Shown here piece by piece: positions 49,384 to 61,396 of a stretch of DNA of 64,000 nt; the stretch's first letter is position 1; each line of letters opens with the position of its first letter. The translations under genes and the position numbers were made by a program. Below the pieces are notes generated by a model that ran no database searches, was not told the DNA's origin, and saw only the letters and a list, made by a program, of their open reading frames with translations. Source of the DNA: Magnetococcales bacterium (GTDB lineage Bacteria; Pseudomonadota; Magnetococcia; Magnetococcales; Magnetaquicoccaceae); contig JADGAZ010000008.1 of assembly GCA_015231755.1 (NCBI GenBank), forward strand, positions 62,001-126,000. The letters run 5' to 3'.

Positions 49384-49469
49384 GGCGTTCACGGGGTAGA
49401 CCAATAATTTAGAGTAATTTCTGAGTTTTATATATTACCCCTTTCCGATCTCGCCACCAAGGCTTTTTT

Positions 49470-49485
49470 TTGTCCGTGCAGACAA
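49470..49485. promoter_or_regulatory. Palindrome TTGTC-N6-GACAA upstream of the sigma-54 promoter
   Basis: TTGTC (49470-49474) and GACAA (49481-49485) form a perfect inverted repeat with a 6-base spacer, about 20 bases before the -24 element at 49505. It resembles a NifA site but has N8 instead of N10 between TGT and ACA, so it may belong to another regulator. Confidence 0.45.
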
Positions 49486-49504
49486 GGGATTGACGATTTT
49501 ATGA

Positions 49505-49520
49505 TGGCATTATTCTTGCT
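49505..49520 (+). promoter_or_regulatory. Sigma-54 (-24/-12) promoter for the small gene at 49595
   Basis: TGGCATTATTCTTGCT: GG-N10-GC, with both boxes nearly perfect (about 11 of 12). It is the best sigma-54 match in the window and lies about 75 bases before the start codon of an otherwise unremarkable 63-residue protein. Confidence 0.78.
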
Positions 49521-49594
49521 TTGAACCTTCCGCAATTCCACTTTTTATCAAGAGATTGGCCTGTCAGTCAACCAACGATCCAAGGAGATCACCC

Positions 49595-49786
49595 ATGTTT
49601 GAAAGTGCGGATCTGATGCGCATCAAGCTGGACCTGCTCAAAGGGGTGCCGGCGGCTTACAGCTCACTCATGAGCCGTCTGTATCGGGAAGGACTGGCGG
49701 AAATGGACGGAGTGGACGAGGCCCGTCAATCCCGGCTGTGCGGCATTCTGGATGACTATTACGATCAATACATTCTGCGGGCCTGA
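49595..49786 (+). CDS. Small protein of unknown function under a sigma-54 promoter
   Basis: A 63-residue, helical, acidic and tyrosine-bearing protein (MFESADLMRIKLDLLKGVPAA at the start; DDYYDQYIL at the end); no signal or membrane helix and no domain that I recognise. AAGGAG is 8 bases before the ATG. It is alone on its strand and convergent with the YqaA-like gene. The strong sigma-54 promoter suggests nitrogen-, flagellar- or stress-linked expression. Confidence 0.7.
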   Translation: MFESADLMRIKLDLLKGVPAAYSSLMSRLYREGLAEMDGVDEARQSRLCGILDDYYDQYILRA

Positions 49787-49824
49787 AAACACACGGGCAG
49801 CGTCGCAGGCCGATTCCCAAGGAT

Positions 49825-50244
49825 TCACAACAGGCCCACGATCAACAGATAGCGTCCCGCCTTGCCCGGAATGACCCAAAAGGAAAAACGCCAGAAGGGC
49901 ACCCCGAACGCTCCGGCCACAAAGGTGAGCGGATCACCGACCACCGGCAGCCACGAAAAGAACAGACTCCACTCGCCCCGCGCGCGAAACCGCTCACCGG
50001 CCTTGTGCAGCGTCTCCGGGGCGATGGGAAACCAGCGTCGATCCTGAAACCGCAGACAGTAACGCCCCACCCCCCAATTGATCTGCGCGCCGATCACATT
50101 GCCGAGGGTCGCGGCCCACCACAATGACCAGGGATCGAATCTCCCCGACAGCAGCATGGCCGCCAGAATCGCCTCCGACGAAAAAGGCACGATCGTGGCC
50201 GCCAGCAACGCCGCCAAAAAAAGGGAGATCACTCCGGGTTCCAC
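49825..50244 (-). CDS. YqaA/DedA-family (SNARE-associated, VTT) membrane protein
   Basis: A 139-residue inner-membrane protein: SLFLAALLAATIVPFSSEAILAAML at the start, a middle WAATLGNVIGAQINWGVGRY and the re-entrant SWLPVVGDPLTFVAGAFGVPFWRFSFWVIPGKAGRYLL, all typical of YqaA-type VTT-domain proteins, some of which act as lipid or proton-dependent transporters. I used the GTG at 50244 because GGAGGGG is just upstream. It overlaps the HD-GYP gene end by 16 bases and so is coupled. Confidence 0.85.
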   Translation of the reverse strand: MEPGVISLFLAALLAATIVPFSSEAILAAMLLSGRFDPWSLWWAATLGNVIGAQINWGVGRYCLRFQDRRWFPIAPETLHKAGERFRARGEWSLFFSWLPVVGDPLTFVAGAFGVPFWRFSFWVIPGKAGRYLLIVGLL

Positions 50245-51620
50245 AACCCCTCCTTTTCCCGGATCAAGGCGATGAAACGCCGGACCAAATTCGGATCCCA
50301 CTGGCCCGCGTCCTGTTCCCGCTCTAAAATTCCCAACGCCTTTTCGGGGGGCATTCCCTTGCGATAGACCCGATCCCCGGTCATGGCGTCCCAGGTGTCG
50401 GCGATGGAGACGATGCGGGCCAACAATGGAATTTTCTCTCCCGCCAAACCATCCGGATAACCGCTGCCGTCCCAGTGTTCGTGATGCCATGCGGCGATTT
50501 CGAGAAATTCGTGGAAACGGTGCAACGGACGCATGATGGTCGCGGTATAGCGGGCATGGGTGCGCATGATCACGAACTCTTCGTCGGTCAACGGGGCGGG
50601 CTTGTTGAGAATGGCATCCGGAACCCCGATCTTGCCCAGATCGTGCATCAAGGCACCCTTGTTGAGCACCTTGAGGGTCGCCTCCGGCAATCCCAAATGC
50701 TTGCCCAACATGACCGCATACTTGGAAACCCGGGCCGAATGGCTTTGGGTATAGGAATCCTTGGCCTCCAACGCCTTACTGAGGGATTGGAGGGTTTGCA
50801 GATACCCCTCCTCCTGCTCCCGCATCAACTGGCAAAGGTTGTCCGCCATGCCATTGATCGAACGACCCAACTCCCCGATCTCATCCTGGGGCAAAGGCAA
50901 CGGGATGCGCGCATCCAGAGTGCCGGAACCGAATGCCGACATGGTACGGGCAAATTGGGTCACATGGCGGATGGCCAACCGGTGCAACATCCACCAGACA
51001 AACAAAAACAACAACAAGCCGGAAGCCAGGGTCAACAGGATGATGCGTCTTTCATAGGCGTCGTCGTTGATCTTGATCTGACGCATCAAGGCGGTCATGT
51101 CCAATTCCGCCTCCAGACCGGCATTGACTTGCTGGCTGCCACCCAACCGGACCGGAATGATCACGTCGATGGTGGGATGGGTGTTGAAAACCCGACTCTC
51201 GATGACCGTGGGCAGGTCGGATGAGATGATCGACTTGCCTTCCCGAATCACCTGACCATACACCCCGTCCAAAGGCTTGTCCGGATGATCCCCCGGTTCG
51301 GTGTGGGCCAGGATTCTACCGTCGGCCGCATACAGATAGATTTCGTTCGGCGTGAACTGAAAATAGGGATGCTCCTCACCGGACAGACCATTCAGCAACA
51401 CCCGTCGATACTGCTCCATGCTGGTGTTGACCGGCATGGATTCCATATGTTGGGAGAGACCAAACAGATAACTCTGCGCCTGTTTGTAGACCTGATCAAG
51501 CATGGCGCGTTCCAGCTGAGTCTCGGAGACCGCCACCAGAAGATAAATCGTGATCGCAAACCCCAGAAAGGACCAAAACACCACCTTCTGGGTCAAGGAG
51601 AATCGGGACAAACGTGTCAT
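50229..51620 (-). CDS. HD-GYP domain cyclic-di-GMP phosphodiesterase with periplasmic sensor and HAMP
   Basis: A 463-residue membrane protein: TM1 (about 12-32), periplasmic sensor (35-170), TM2 (about 180-200), a HAMP region, and an HD-GYP domain (about 275-460) with HSARVSKYAVMLG, HDLGKIGVPD, HHEHWDGSGYPDGL and RIVSIADTWDAM; the metal ligands and the GYP motif are complete. It should degrade cyclic di-GMP in the cytoplasm in response to a periplasmic cue. I chose the ATG at 51620 (GGAAG upstream); the ORF start at 51719 has no ribosome site. Confidence 0.93.
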   Translation of the reverse strand: MTRLSRFSLTQKVVFWSFLGFAITIYLLVAVSETQLERAMLDQVYKQAQSYLFGLSQHMESMPVNTSMEQYRRVLLNGLSGEEHPYFQFTPNEIYLYAADGRILAHTEPGDHPDKPLDGVYGQVIREGKSIISSDLPTVIESRVFNTHPTIDVIIPVRLGGSQQVNAGLEAELDMTALMRQIKINDDAYERRIILLTLASGLLLFLFVWWMLHRLAIRHVTQFARTMSAFGSGTLDARIPLPLPQDEIGELGRSINGMADNLCQLMREQEEGYLQTLQSLSKALEAKDSYTQSHSARVSKYAVMLGKHLGLPEATLKVLNKGALMHDLGKIGVPDAILNKPAPLTDEEFVIMRTHARYTATIMRPLHRFHEFLEIAAWHHEHWDGSGYPDGLAGEKIPLLARIVSIADTWDAMTGDRVYRKGMPPEKALGILEREQDAGQWDPNLVRRFIALIREKEGLWNPE

Positions 51621-51807
51621 GATCTTGCTTCCATTAAGCCAACAGGTCGATATCCGATCGGTCGAGCATAATCCCATTTCCACACGTTTTCCACCGTTGA
51701 TCACGGTTCCCCGTTGCATTGGTGAGAGCTTTACCGGAAAATCTCTCTATATATATAACCTCGAACCCCACCATGCTCCGAATCATGCACGCAAAGGATA
51801 CACACCC

Positions 51808-53000
51808 TTGAGTTCGTCTCCGGATTGGGATGTCATCATCCTGGGAGCAGGCGCATCCGGCCTGATGTGCGCCGCGACCGCCGGTCGGCGCGGACGACGG
51901 GTCATGGTGGTGGATCATGCCCGACGTGCGGGAGAAAAAATCCGTGTTTCCGGCGGAGGACGGTGCAATTTCACCCATCTCAAGGCCAGTGCGCACCATT
52001 ATCTCAGCGATCCAGCCAGCGATCCGAATTTTCCCCAAGCCGCCCTGAAAGCCTTCACGCCGAAAGCGTTTCTGGATCTGTTGGGACGTCACGGCATTTC
52101 TCATCACGAAAAAACACCGGGACAACTCTTTTGCGACCACTCCGCCGAACAGGTGGTCGCCATGCTGCTGGCCGAATGCCAACGCAGCAAAGTCAAGGTG
52201 CTGCTGGAACAGACCATCCAGCAAGTCACGGCCCTGCCCTCCGGATTCCGGGTACAAACCGCTCAGGGAACCTGGACCACCCGTGCCCTGGTGGTGGCGT
52301 TGGGGGGACGCTCCATGCCCAAACTCGGCGCCACACCTCTGGGATACGAAATCGCCCGTCAGTTCGGTCTCCGGATCGTGCCCACCAGACCGGGTTTGAC
52401 CCCGTTGAGCTTTGGCGGCGACATCCGGGAGTCCTGCCGGGATTTGACGGGTCTTTCGGTGCAGGCCACGGTGACCTGTCAGTCCGCCCGATTCACGGAT
52501 GATCTGCTGTTCACCCATCGGGGCCTGAGCGGACCGGTGATTCTGCAAATCTCCTCCCACTGGCGCGGCGGAGAAGCCATCACCGTTGACCTGACCCCCG
52601 GAGTCGCAATTTATCCCCTGCTCAAACAGGCCCGGGAGCGGGAACCCGGCTTGAATCTGCGCACCATCGTCTCCCGGTTTCTGCCGAAGCGGTTGGCCCT
52701 GCAACGAATCGCCCTGGCGGGAGGGGATGGACGCATGGCGGAAATCGCCGACAAACGTTTGCAACTGGCCGCCGAACTGGTGAACCAGTGGCGCGTCACC
52801 CCGAACGGCACCGGGGGATTCGACCGGGCCGAAGTGACCGTGGGAGGGGTGGACACCCGTGCCCTGGATCCCCACACCCTGGCCTGTCCCTCGGTTCCCG
52901 GTCTGTATTGCATCGGAGAGGTGGTGGATGTGACCGGATGGCTGGGAGGTTTCAATCTTCAATGGGCGTGGTCTTCGGGCCATGCCGCTGGATCGGCTGT

Positions 53001-53004
<4 letters not shown>
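51808..53004 (+). CDS. YhiN/HI0933-family flavoprotein oxidoreductase
   Basis: A 398-residue FAD-binding protein of the HI0933/YhiN (BaiN-like) group. Dinucleotide fold DVIILGAGASGLMCAATAGRRG at the N-terminus, GGGRCNFTH (family signature), and the C-terminal GEVVDVTGWLGGFNLQWAWSSGHAAG. I take TTG at 51808 (AAGGA upstream) because it gives the normal length and N-terminus; an ATG start at 51550 would add 86 residues with no homology. The stop overlaps the next kinase ATG (ATGA). Confidence 0.88.
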
Positions 53005-56225
<3,221 letters not shown>

Positions 56226-56558
56226 TCAGCGTTCGCCGCATCTGAAAGCGGACAAAACCGACAAGGTCGAGCCTGCCTGCCCCACGATCGATTCCGGTGG
56301 TGGGGCTGATGTTCTTCGGCCAATCGACTCAAAACCGCCCGCATGGTTGCATCCACAGCCCCGTTCTGGGCTTTCCAAGTAACGATAATTCAATTAACGT
56401 GACTTGGAGCAGACCCATCACCCCGGATCCCCCCCGATCCGCCCCCCGGCGCCTCCGGTCAAGAGAAAAAGGCTTGCCCGCGATTCTACGGTCCTATATT
56501 CTACCTTAAACCCATCCCATCTTGGATATCACCCTCCCCAGCTTGCGACGACATCCCC
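56226..56558. other. Intergenic region, no gene recognised
   Basis: About 330 bases between the kinase and the small membrane gene. It holds only short unsupported frames. Local inverted bits such as CCCCACGATCG / GGTGGTGGGG (56280-56306) are weak, and a run of C and CG-rich sequence occurs at 56420-56460. I see no clear promoter or terminator. Confidence 0.5.
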
Positions 56559-56900
56559 ATGGAAGACGAGAACAATAACGACGAAAGGCCGGAACGTTCC
56601 GAAGGTCCATCCAGGAGACCCTCCCCTCAGGATGGGGACAGCAGCAAATCCAAAATGATCTCCGTGGTGGTGGGCATTATTGTCGTGCTGGTCGCCTTGC
56701 TGCAATTCACCCGGGTATCCCAACGGCAACTGCGTGAAATGGAACTGGAACAGATCCTGCAACAAAACCGCGCCCAGGAAACGTTCCGGGAAAAAGCCCA
56801 GCAAAGACGTTTCGACACCCTCGAAAACAACAAACAAGCCGAAATGCTGGAGTCCCAGTTCAAACCCATGAACCAAACCGTTCACCCACGGGAACCTTAA
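56559..56900 (+). CDS. Small single-pass membrane protein with a coiled-coil tail
   Basis: A 113-residue protein: an acidic, proline/serine-rich N-terminus (1-32), one hydrophobic helix (MISVVVGIIVVLVALLQF, about 33-51) and a long charged helical tail rich in Gln/Glu/Arg (QLREMELEQILQQNRAQETF onward). No known domain. It is convergent with the receiver gene (overlap of 4 bases at their 3' ends). Function unknown. Confidence 0.6.
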   Translation: MEDENNNDERPERSEGPSRRPSPQDGDSSKSKMISVVVGIIVVLVALLQFTRVSQRQLREMELEQILQQNRAQETFREKAQQRRFDTLENNKQAEMLESQFKPMNQTVHPREP

Positions 56901-57310
56901 CCTCCACCGGCCACAACCGGCTTCAGACAAAAACGGATCCTCTCCAACAACCGCCGGGCATCCACCGGTTTGTCGATCCGTTCCTCCCAGGCCCGAGCGC
57001 ACACCGGATCCACCTCCAAAGCCTCCTCCCGGCCTGTGATGAAAATCACCGGCAGCTCACGGGTTTCCGGCTTCTCCCGGATGGCCCTGCACACCTCGAT
57101 GCCATTCATGTCCGGCAAACCAAGATCCAACAACACCAAATCCGGTCGACTCAAGGCCACAAGCTCCAAAGCCTTGCGACCCGACGTGGCAAAACAGACC
57201 TGATAATGATCCTGCAAAATCTGGCCAAGGAGTTTCAGGTTGACCACCACGTCATCCACAATCAGGATCATGATGGGCCGGGGAGACGAACGGGACATCT
57301 GGGAGGTCAT
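56897..57310 (-). CDS. Stand-alone response-regulator receiver protein
   Basis: A 137-residue single receiver domain with no output domain: ILIVDDVVVNLKLL (acid pair D-D), phospho-acceptor Asp in LVLLDLGLPDMNG, Thr/Lys pocket in VIFITG and RIDKPVD. It starts in the stop of the rfbC-like gene (ATGA overlap 57307-57310), an unusual partner. It may be a phosphorelay shuttle for one of the nearby hybrid kinases. Confidence 0.88.
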   Translation of the reverse strand: MTSQMSRSSPRPIMILIVDDVVVNLKLLGQILQDHYQVCFATSGRKALELVALSRPDLVLLDLGLPDMNGIEVCRAIREKPETRELPVIFITGREEALEVDPVCARAWEERIDKPVDARRLLERIRFCLKPVVAGGG

Positions 57311-57858
57311 GGGGAATGGGGACACAACCGCTGGGAACTGTGATAAACAGGGGCCGACTCCTGAATCGACTCCCGAGACAAAGGCCATTGGATGCCGATT
57401 GCCGGATCGTTCCAATCCAGCAGGCGTTCGCCATCGGGTTGATCCGGATGGGTACTCTTGCCAATCCACTCGGCCTGGGGGCTGATCACCTGGAAGCCGT
57501 GGGCAAACCCCGGAGGAATCCACAACTGACGTTTGTTCTCCTCTGTCAGCAGTTCACCCACCCACCGATCCCCCTGGGGCGCCTCTTTTCCCACGTCCAC
57601 CGCCACCACAAACACCGCGCCCAACGCGACCCGTATCAACCACCCCCGGGCAGGATCCGCCGCCACAAACAATCCGCCCATCCAGCCCCGGGACGCGCCG
57701 AAGGATTGCTCCCAGGCCCAATCCAACGCCATTCCCGTGGCAGCCGCGCAATCCCGCCGATTGAAACTCTCGAAAAAAAATCCCCGTTCGTCATAAAAAA
57801 CATGGGGTTCAATCAGCAAAACTCCGGGCAGACGGGTCTGGGTCACAGTAATGGCCAT
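57307..57858 (-). CDS. RmlC-like dTDP-sugar epimerase, catalytic residues diverged
   Basis: A 183-residue cupin protein of the RmlC/RfbC fold. Recognisable: RLPGVLLIEPHVFYDERGFFFESFN, QLWIPPGFAHGFQVIS and the C-terminal DWNDPAIGIQWP. But the strand that carries the catalytic His in RmlC (RGLHYQ) reads MGGLFV, the later Lys (QGKLVRV) reads RGWLIRV, and the Tyr position (LYKxT) reads WIGKST. So the usual His/Lys/Tyr machinery seems missing by eye. It lies 12 bases after rfbA, so it still belongs to a dTDP-sugar context, and overlaps the receiver gene (ATGA). Confidence 0.75.
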   Translation of the reverse strand: MAITVTQTRLPGVLLIEPHVFYDERGFFFESFNRRDCAAATGMALDWAWEQSFGASRGWMGGLFVAADPARGWLIRVALGAVFVVAVDVGKEAPQGDRWVGELLTEENKRQLWIPPGFAHGFQVISPQAEWIGKSTHPDQPDGERLLDWNDPAIGIQWPLSRESIQESAPVYHSSQRLCPHSP

Positions 57859-57870
57859 GTTACGCCACCC

Positions 57871-58740
57871 TCAACGCAACAACGACAGCAGATACTGCCC
57901 ATAACCACTCTTGACCAAAGGCGCAGCCAACCGGCTCACCTGAACCGCGTCGATCCAGCGATGGGCATAGGCGATCTCTTCGGGACAGGCGACCATCAAA
58001 CCCTGACGTTTTTGCAACGTGGCGATAAAACTGGCCGCTTCCAACAGGCTGTCGTGGGTGCCGGTATCCAACCAAGCGTAGCCCCGACCCATGATCTCCA
58101 CGGACAGATCCCCCTGATCCAAATAGTACCGATTGACATCGGTGATCTCCAACTCACCACGGGCCGACGGCTTGATCCCGGCGGCGATGTCGCACACCTG
58201 GGCATCATAAAAATACAGTCCGGTCACCGCGTAATGACTTTTCGGTATCGCCGGTTTCTCTTCGATGCTGATGGCCCGCCGTTGGGCATTGAACTCCACC
58301 ACCCCGTAGCGTTCCGGATCCTGCACCCGATAGGCAAAAATCGTGGCTCCGAACGGTCGCCGATTGGCCTGCCGCAGTTGCCGCACCAGATCGTGACCGT
58401 AAAAAATATTGTCCCCCAACACCAACGTACTCGGTTTGTCGTCGATGAATTTCCGACCGATCAAAAAGGCCTGGGCCAGCCCATCCGGAGAGGGTTGCAC
58501 CGCATAGTGGATGCTCATTCCCCACCGTTCCCCATCTCCGAGCAGCTCCGCGAAACGGGGGGTGTCCTGGGGAGTGGAAATCACCAAAACCTCCCGGATG
58601 CCCGCCAGCATCAAGGTACTCAAAGGATAATAGATCATGGGTTTGTCGTAGACCGGCATCAACTGTTTCGAGACCGCCTGGGTGACCGGATACAGTCGCG
58701 TGCCCGAGCCTCCAGCCAGAATGATGCCCTTGCGGGTCAT
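57871..58740 (-). CDS. rfbA: Glucose-1-phosphate thymidylyltransferase RfbA/RmlA
   Basis: Makes dTDP-glucose, the first step of dTDP-rhamnose and other deoxysugars; 289 residues. Starts [20 protein letters not shown] with the nucleotide-binding signature GGSGTRL, then [32 protein letters not shown] and [20 protein letters not shown]; all RmlA landmarks are intact. GGGAA precedes the ATG at 58740; an ATG at 58764 (MSNDS, with GAGG) is an alternative. The other rml genes (rfbB, rfbD) are not in the window. Confidence 0.95.
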   Translation of the reverse strand: MTRKGIILAGGSGTRLYPVTQAVSKQLMPVYDKPMIYYPLSTLMLAGIREVLVISTPQDTPRFAELLGDGERWGMSIHYAVQPSPDGLAQAFLIGRKFIDDKPSTLVLGDNIFYGHDLVRQLRQANRRPFGATIFAYRVQDPERYGVVEFNAQRRAISIEEKPAIPKSHYAVTGLYFYDAQVCDIAAGIKPSARGELEITDVNRYYLDQGDLSVEIMGRGYAWLDTGTHDSLLEAASFIATLQKRQGLMVACPEEIAYAHRWIDAVQVSRLAAPLVKSGYGQYLLSLLR

Positions 58741-59015
58741 GTTTCCCGATGAATCGTTGCTCATAACGGCCTCACTCCAGATGCAAACGACGTGGATCTT
58801 TCCTGTCGATGGATCAGGCAACCCGCTCCGATCCACCAACAAGACCACCAACAAGACGGGTATTGGAAGGACAGATGCTTCGCATTATCAATGGATATTG
58901 TGTTTTGTCCACAAACAAAATATCCTTGTCCAATGAATCACGATCAAGGATTCCACCCCGGGAAATCCCTCAAGAAACAACAATCCTCCCACAATATGAA
59001 ACCAGGAGACGGCGT

Positions 59016-59717
59016 ATGTGTGAAAACCATTGGAGCCGACGTGACATGTTGACAGGCATGGCAGTCGGCGTTGGCGCGTTGGTATTGCCCAAATTCTCGT
59101 TTGCTTCCGACGCCAAAGCCGCGCCGATCATGAGTCCGGATCGGGCCTTGCAACTGCTCAAGGAGGGTCACGCCCGTTTTCTGTCCGGCAAACCCGAGCG
59201 CCCCAACCTCACGCCCCAACGGATCGCGGAGACCTTCTCCAAGGGACAGTTTCCTTTTGTCACCATCATTTCCTGTTCGGACTCCCGCGTGCCGGTGGAG
59301 CACATTTTTGATCGGGGCATCGGGGATCTGTTTGTCATCCGGGTGGCGGGCAACGTGGCCGACACCGACGAAATCGGTACCGCCGAATATGGCGCCGGAC
59401 ATCTGAACACCCCATTGATCCTGGTACTCGGCCACACCAAGTGCGGGGCCGTGACCGCCGTGGTGAAGGGCGACAAGGTGGGAGGCAGCATTCCCAAGTT
59501 GGTGGACAACATCATCCCCGCCGTCGAACGGGCCAAGGCCAAAGGTCTGACGGGTGACGATCTGATCCTGGAAGCCATTCGCGAAAACGTCAACCAATCG
59601 ATCCAGGACATGCTGGCCAACAGCCAGGAACTGTCCCACCTGCGCCATGAAGGCAAGGTCAAAATCGTCGGCGCGGTGTATCACATCGACAACGGCGCCC
59701 TGGAGTGGTTGTCGTAA
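59016..59717 (+). CDS. Tat-exported beta-class carbonic anhydrase
   Basis: A 233-residue periplasmic beta-carbonic anhydrase. The N-terminus MCENHWSRRDMLTGMAVGVG holds a twin-arginine motif (SRRDML) and hydrophobic helix, followed by an Ala-rich cleavage region (FASDAKA). Zinc ligands are visible: Cys in ISCSDSRVPVEH (with Asp-Arg pair), His and Cys in LGHTKCGAV. The usual RVAGN block is present. AGGAG is 8 bases before the ATG. Interconverts CO2 and bicarbonate outside the cytoplasm. Confidence 0.93.
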   Translation: MCENHWSRRDMLTGMAVGVGALVLPKFSFASDAKAAPIMSPDRALQLLKEGHARFLSGKPERPNLTPQRIAETFSKGQFPFVTIISCSDSRVPVEHIFDRGIGDLFVIRVAGNVADTDEIGTAEYGAGHLNTPLILVLGHTKCGAVTAVVKGDKVGGSIPKLVDNIIPAVERAKAKGLTGDDLILEAIRENVNQSIQDMLANSQELSHLRHEGKVKIVGAVYHIDNGALEWLS

Positions 59718-59735
59718 GCGGTTCCGGTTTCGATT

Positions 59736-59784
59736 CAAAAAAAATGGCCGCGCCCCTTCCTTGAAACCTGAAAAGGACGCGGCC
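59736..59784 (-). terminator. Rho-independent terminator for the minus-strand operon ending at 59830
   Basis: On the minus strand GGCCGCGTCCTTTT and AAGGGGCGCGGCC form a stem (59746-59784) followed by a run of eight T (59737-59744, A-run on the plus strand). It would stop transcripts from the unknown gene; it can also mark the end of the carbonic anhydrase gene. Confidence 0.75.
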
Positions 59785-59829
59785 AACACCTTCCACTCCC
59801 GAACCCCCTCCCGACGCCCCGGTATCCCC

Positions 59830-60618
59830 TCAAGCCGGATCCGCATCACCCGACGACAAAGCCCGACGAATCGACTCCAGCAGTTCCATGGCGGACTCCA
59901 CCGGCGCCCGCGCCCCTTCCAGGGCCAGCACCAGACTCCCTTCGCAATCGTCCACCCCTCCGGCGGCCAGGGGCGTGGCCCGCACCTGTCCCGCCGTCAG
60001 AATGGTCATGGCCGCAACCTCCGTGACCACCGTGGCCGATCCGGCCATGATGGGCATGTACCCCACCGGCGAACCCATCACCCGAATGGCACGTCCCTGT
60101 CCCGTCAGACGGCAGGCCGCCGGAACCGACGGGATCAGTTTGGACAGGGAGACCGGCACGATCAACTCCCCGCCACGGGCCATGAGAATCGCCAGGGCCG
60201 CCCCGATGGTTCCTCCCACGGGAGAGGCCAGCAACACCGCCACATGACCCGCCGCATCGATGGCATTGGCCCCTTTGATGTAGACATCCCCGGCCTGGAA
60301 CCGTTCCAGCATGGCGCCGGGCCAGCCCCGGGAGACCTGACCGGCTTCAAACAGATAAGGTCCGGGACCACGTCCCTCTTTGGGGGTTTCCCCCAGCAGG
60401 CCATCCCGGATCCAGCCCACGGTGAAAGCCTCCCGTCCCGGATCCTCCCCCAGCAACGCGGTCACCACATGGCGGGTGGTGGAACCGCCGACAATCACCA
60501 TGCGGCCTTGCTGCAACCGTTCCTGGACCGCGGGCAACCGGGCCACGGCCATGCCGATCAGCCGACGACCTTCACCGGGGCGCAAAACCGCGATGGCGGT
60601 CACGTCAGGGTTTGTCAT
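59830..60618 (-). CDS. Unknown protein encoded directly after tcdA
   Basis: A 262-residue cytoplasmic protein that I do not recognise. It has no signal or strong membrane helix; it is rich in Gly, Ala and Val with alternating strands and helices (MVIVGGSTTRHVVTALLG near 40; VYIKGANAIDAAGHVAVLLASPVGGTIGAAL near 110; VVTEVAAMTILTAGQV near 195). The motif GGSTTRHV and the later KGANAID-like block suggest a nucleotide/sugar-phosphate or CoA-binding fold. It starts one base after the tcdA stop and is the last gene of that minus-strand run. Confidence 0.6.
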   Translation of the reverse strand: MTNPDVTAIAVLRPGEGRRLIGMAVARLPAVQERLQQGRMVIVGGSTTRHVVTALLGEDPGREAFTVGWIRDGLLGETPKEGRGPGPYLFEAGQVSRGWPGAMLERFQAGDVYIKGANAIDAAGHVAVLLASPVGGTIGAALAILMARGGELIVPVSLSKLIPSVPAACRLTGQGRAIRVMGSPVGYMPIMAGSATVVTEVAAMTILTAGQVRATPLAAGGVDDCEGSLVLALEGARAPVESAMELLESIRRALSSGDADPA

Positions 60619-60619
60619 C

Positions 60620-61387
60620 TTAAGGTTCTGCCACGGCCTCGCCGTGCTCCTCGTGCGGGTTGATGGGGGACAAAAGGGACTGGATGACCAATCCCGCCAG
60701 GGTCATGCCGAACAGGGCGGGCAGATAGCTGATGGTGCCGTTGACCGAACGGGGACGACCGGTCGGGGTAGGTTCCGGCGGCAAAGGTTCGGCGGGCGGT
60801 TCGATGGACCACACCGCCTGGATTCCCCGTCCCTGACCCCGCCGATGCAAACGACGCCGCACCTCCCGCGCCAAAGGACAAATGGTGGAATCCATCAAGT
60901 CCCCCACCACCAGACCGGTAGGATCCAGCCGTCCACCGGCTCCCATGCTGCTGGCCACTGCAATCCCCCTCTCCCGCGCCGCGATCAACAAGCCCACCTT
61001 GGAATTGAGACTGTCGATGGCATCGATCAGCCAATCGGGACGGGCGGCATCCAGAACCTCCGGAATGGTGGCTGGTGTCAGAAACCGGTCCACCAGTTCC
61101 AGTTGACATGCCGGATGAATGCTCGCCAACCGACGCCCCAGCACCTCGACCTTTTTTTGTCCCATGGTGTCGTGGGTGCTGGCCAGTTGACGATTCAGAT
61201 CGGTCATGGCCACCACATCGTGGTCCACCAGGGTCAAACGGCCAATACCCGCCCGTACCAGAGCCTCTGCGGCAAATCCCCCCACTCCGCCGACTCCGGC
61301 GAGCAGCACATGCGCCTGACGCAACCGCTCCACCCCGGCGGCCTTCACCAGAATTTCCGTGCGCGTGTACAATCCCGGTTCGTCCAT
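60620..61387 (-). CDS. tcdA: TcdA-like tRNA threonylcarbamoyladenosine dehydratase (ThiF/E1 family)
   Basis: A 255-residue E1-like enzyme that dehydrates t6A in tRNA to the cyclic form ct6A with ATP. Visible: VLLAGVGGVGGFAAEALVRAGIGRLTLVDHD (E1 dinucleotide fold), DLNRQLAST, KVEVLGRRLASIHP, DAIDSLNSKVGLL and the C-terminal hydrophobic segment (LPALFGMTLAGLVIQSLLS). It follows tatD by 9 bases. Confidence 0.92.
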   Translation of the reverse strand: MDEPGLYTRTEILVKAAGVERLRQAHVLLAGVGGVGGFAAEALVRAGIGRLTLVDHDVVAMTDLNRQLASTHDTMGQKKVEVLGRRLASIHPACQLELVDRFLTPATIPEVLDAARPDWLIDAIDSLNSKVGLLIAARERGIAVASSMGAGGRLDPTGLVVGDLMDSTICPLAREVRRRLHRRGQGRGIQAVWSIEPPAEPLPPEPTPTGRPRSVNGTISYLPALFGMTLAGLVIQSLLSPINPHEEHGEAVAEP

Positions 61388-61396
61388 GAATCCCCC

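Noticed and set aside
49470-49485. NifA binding site upstream of the small gene
   Set aside because: Spacing between TGT and ACA is 8 bases, not 10; called only as an unassigned palindrome.
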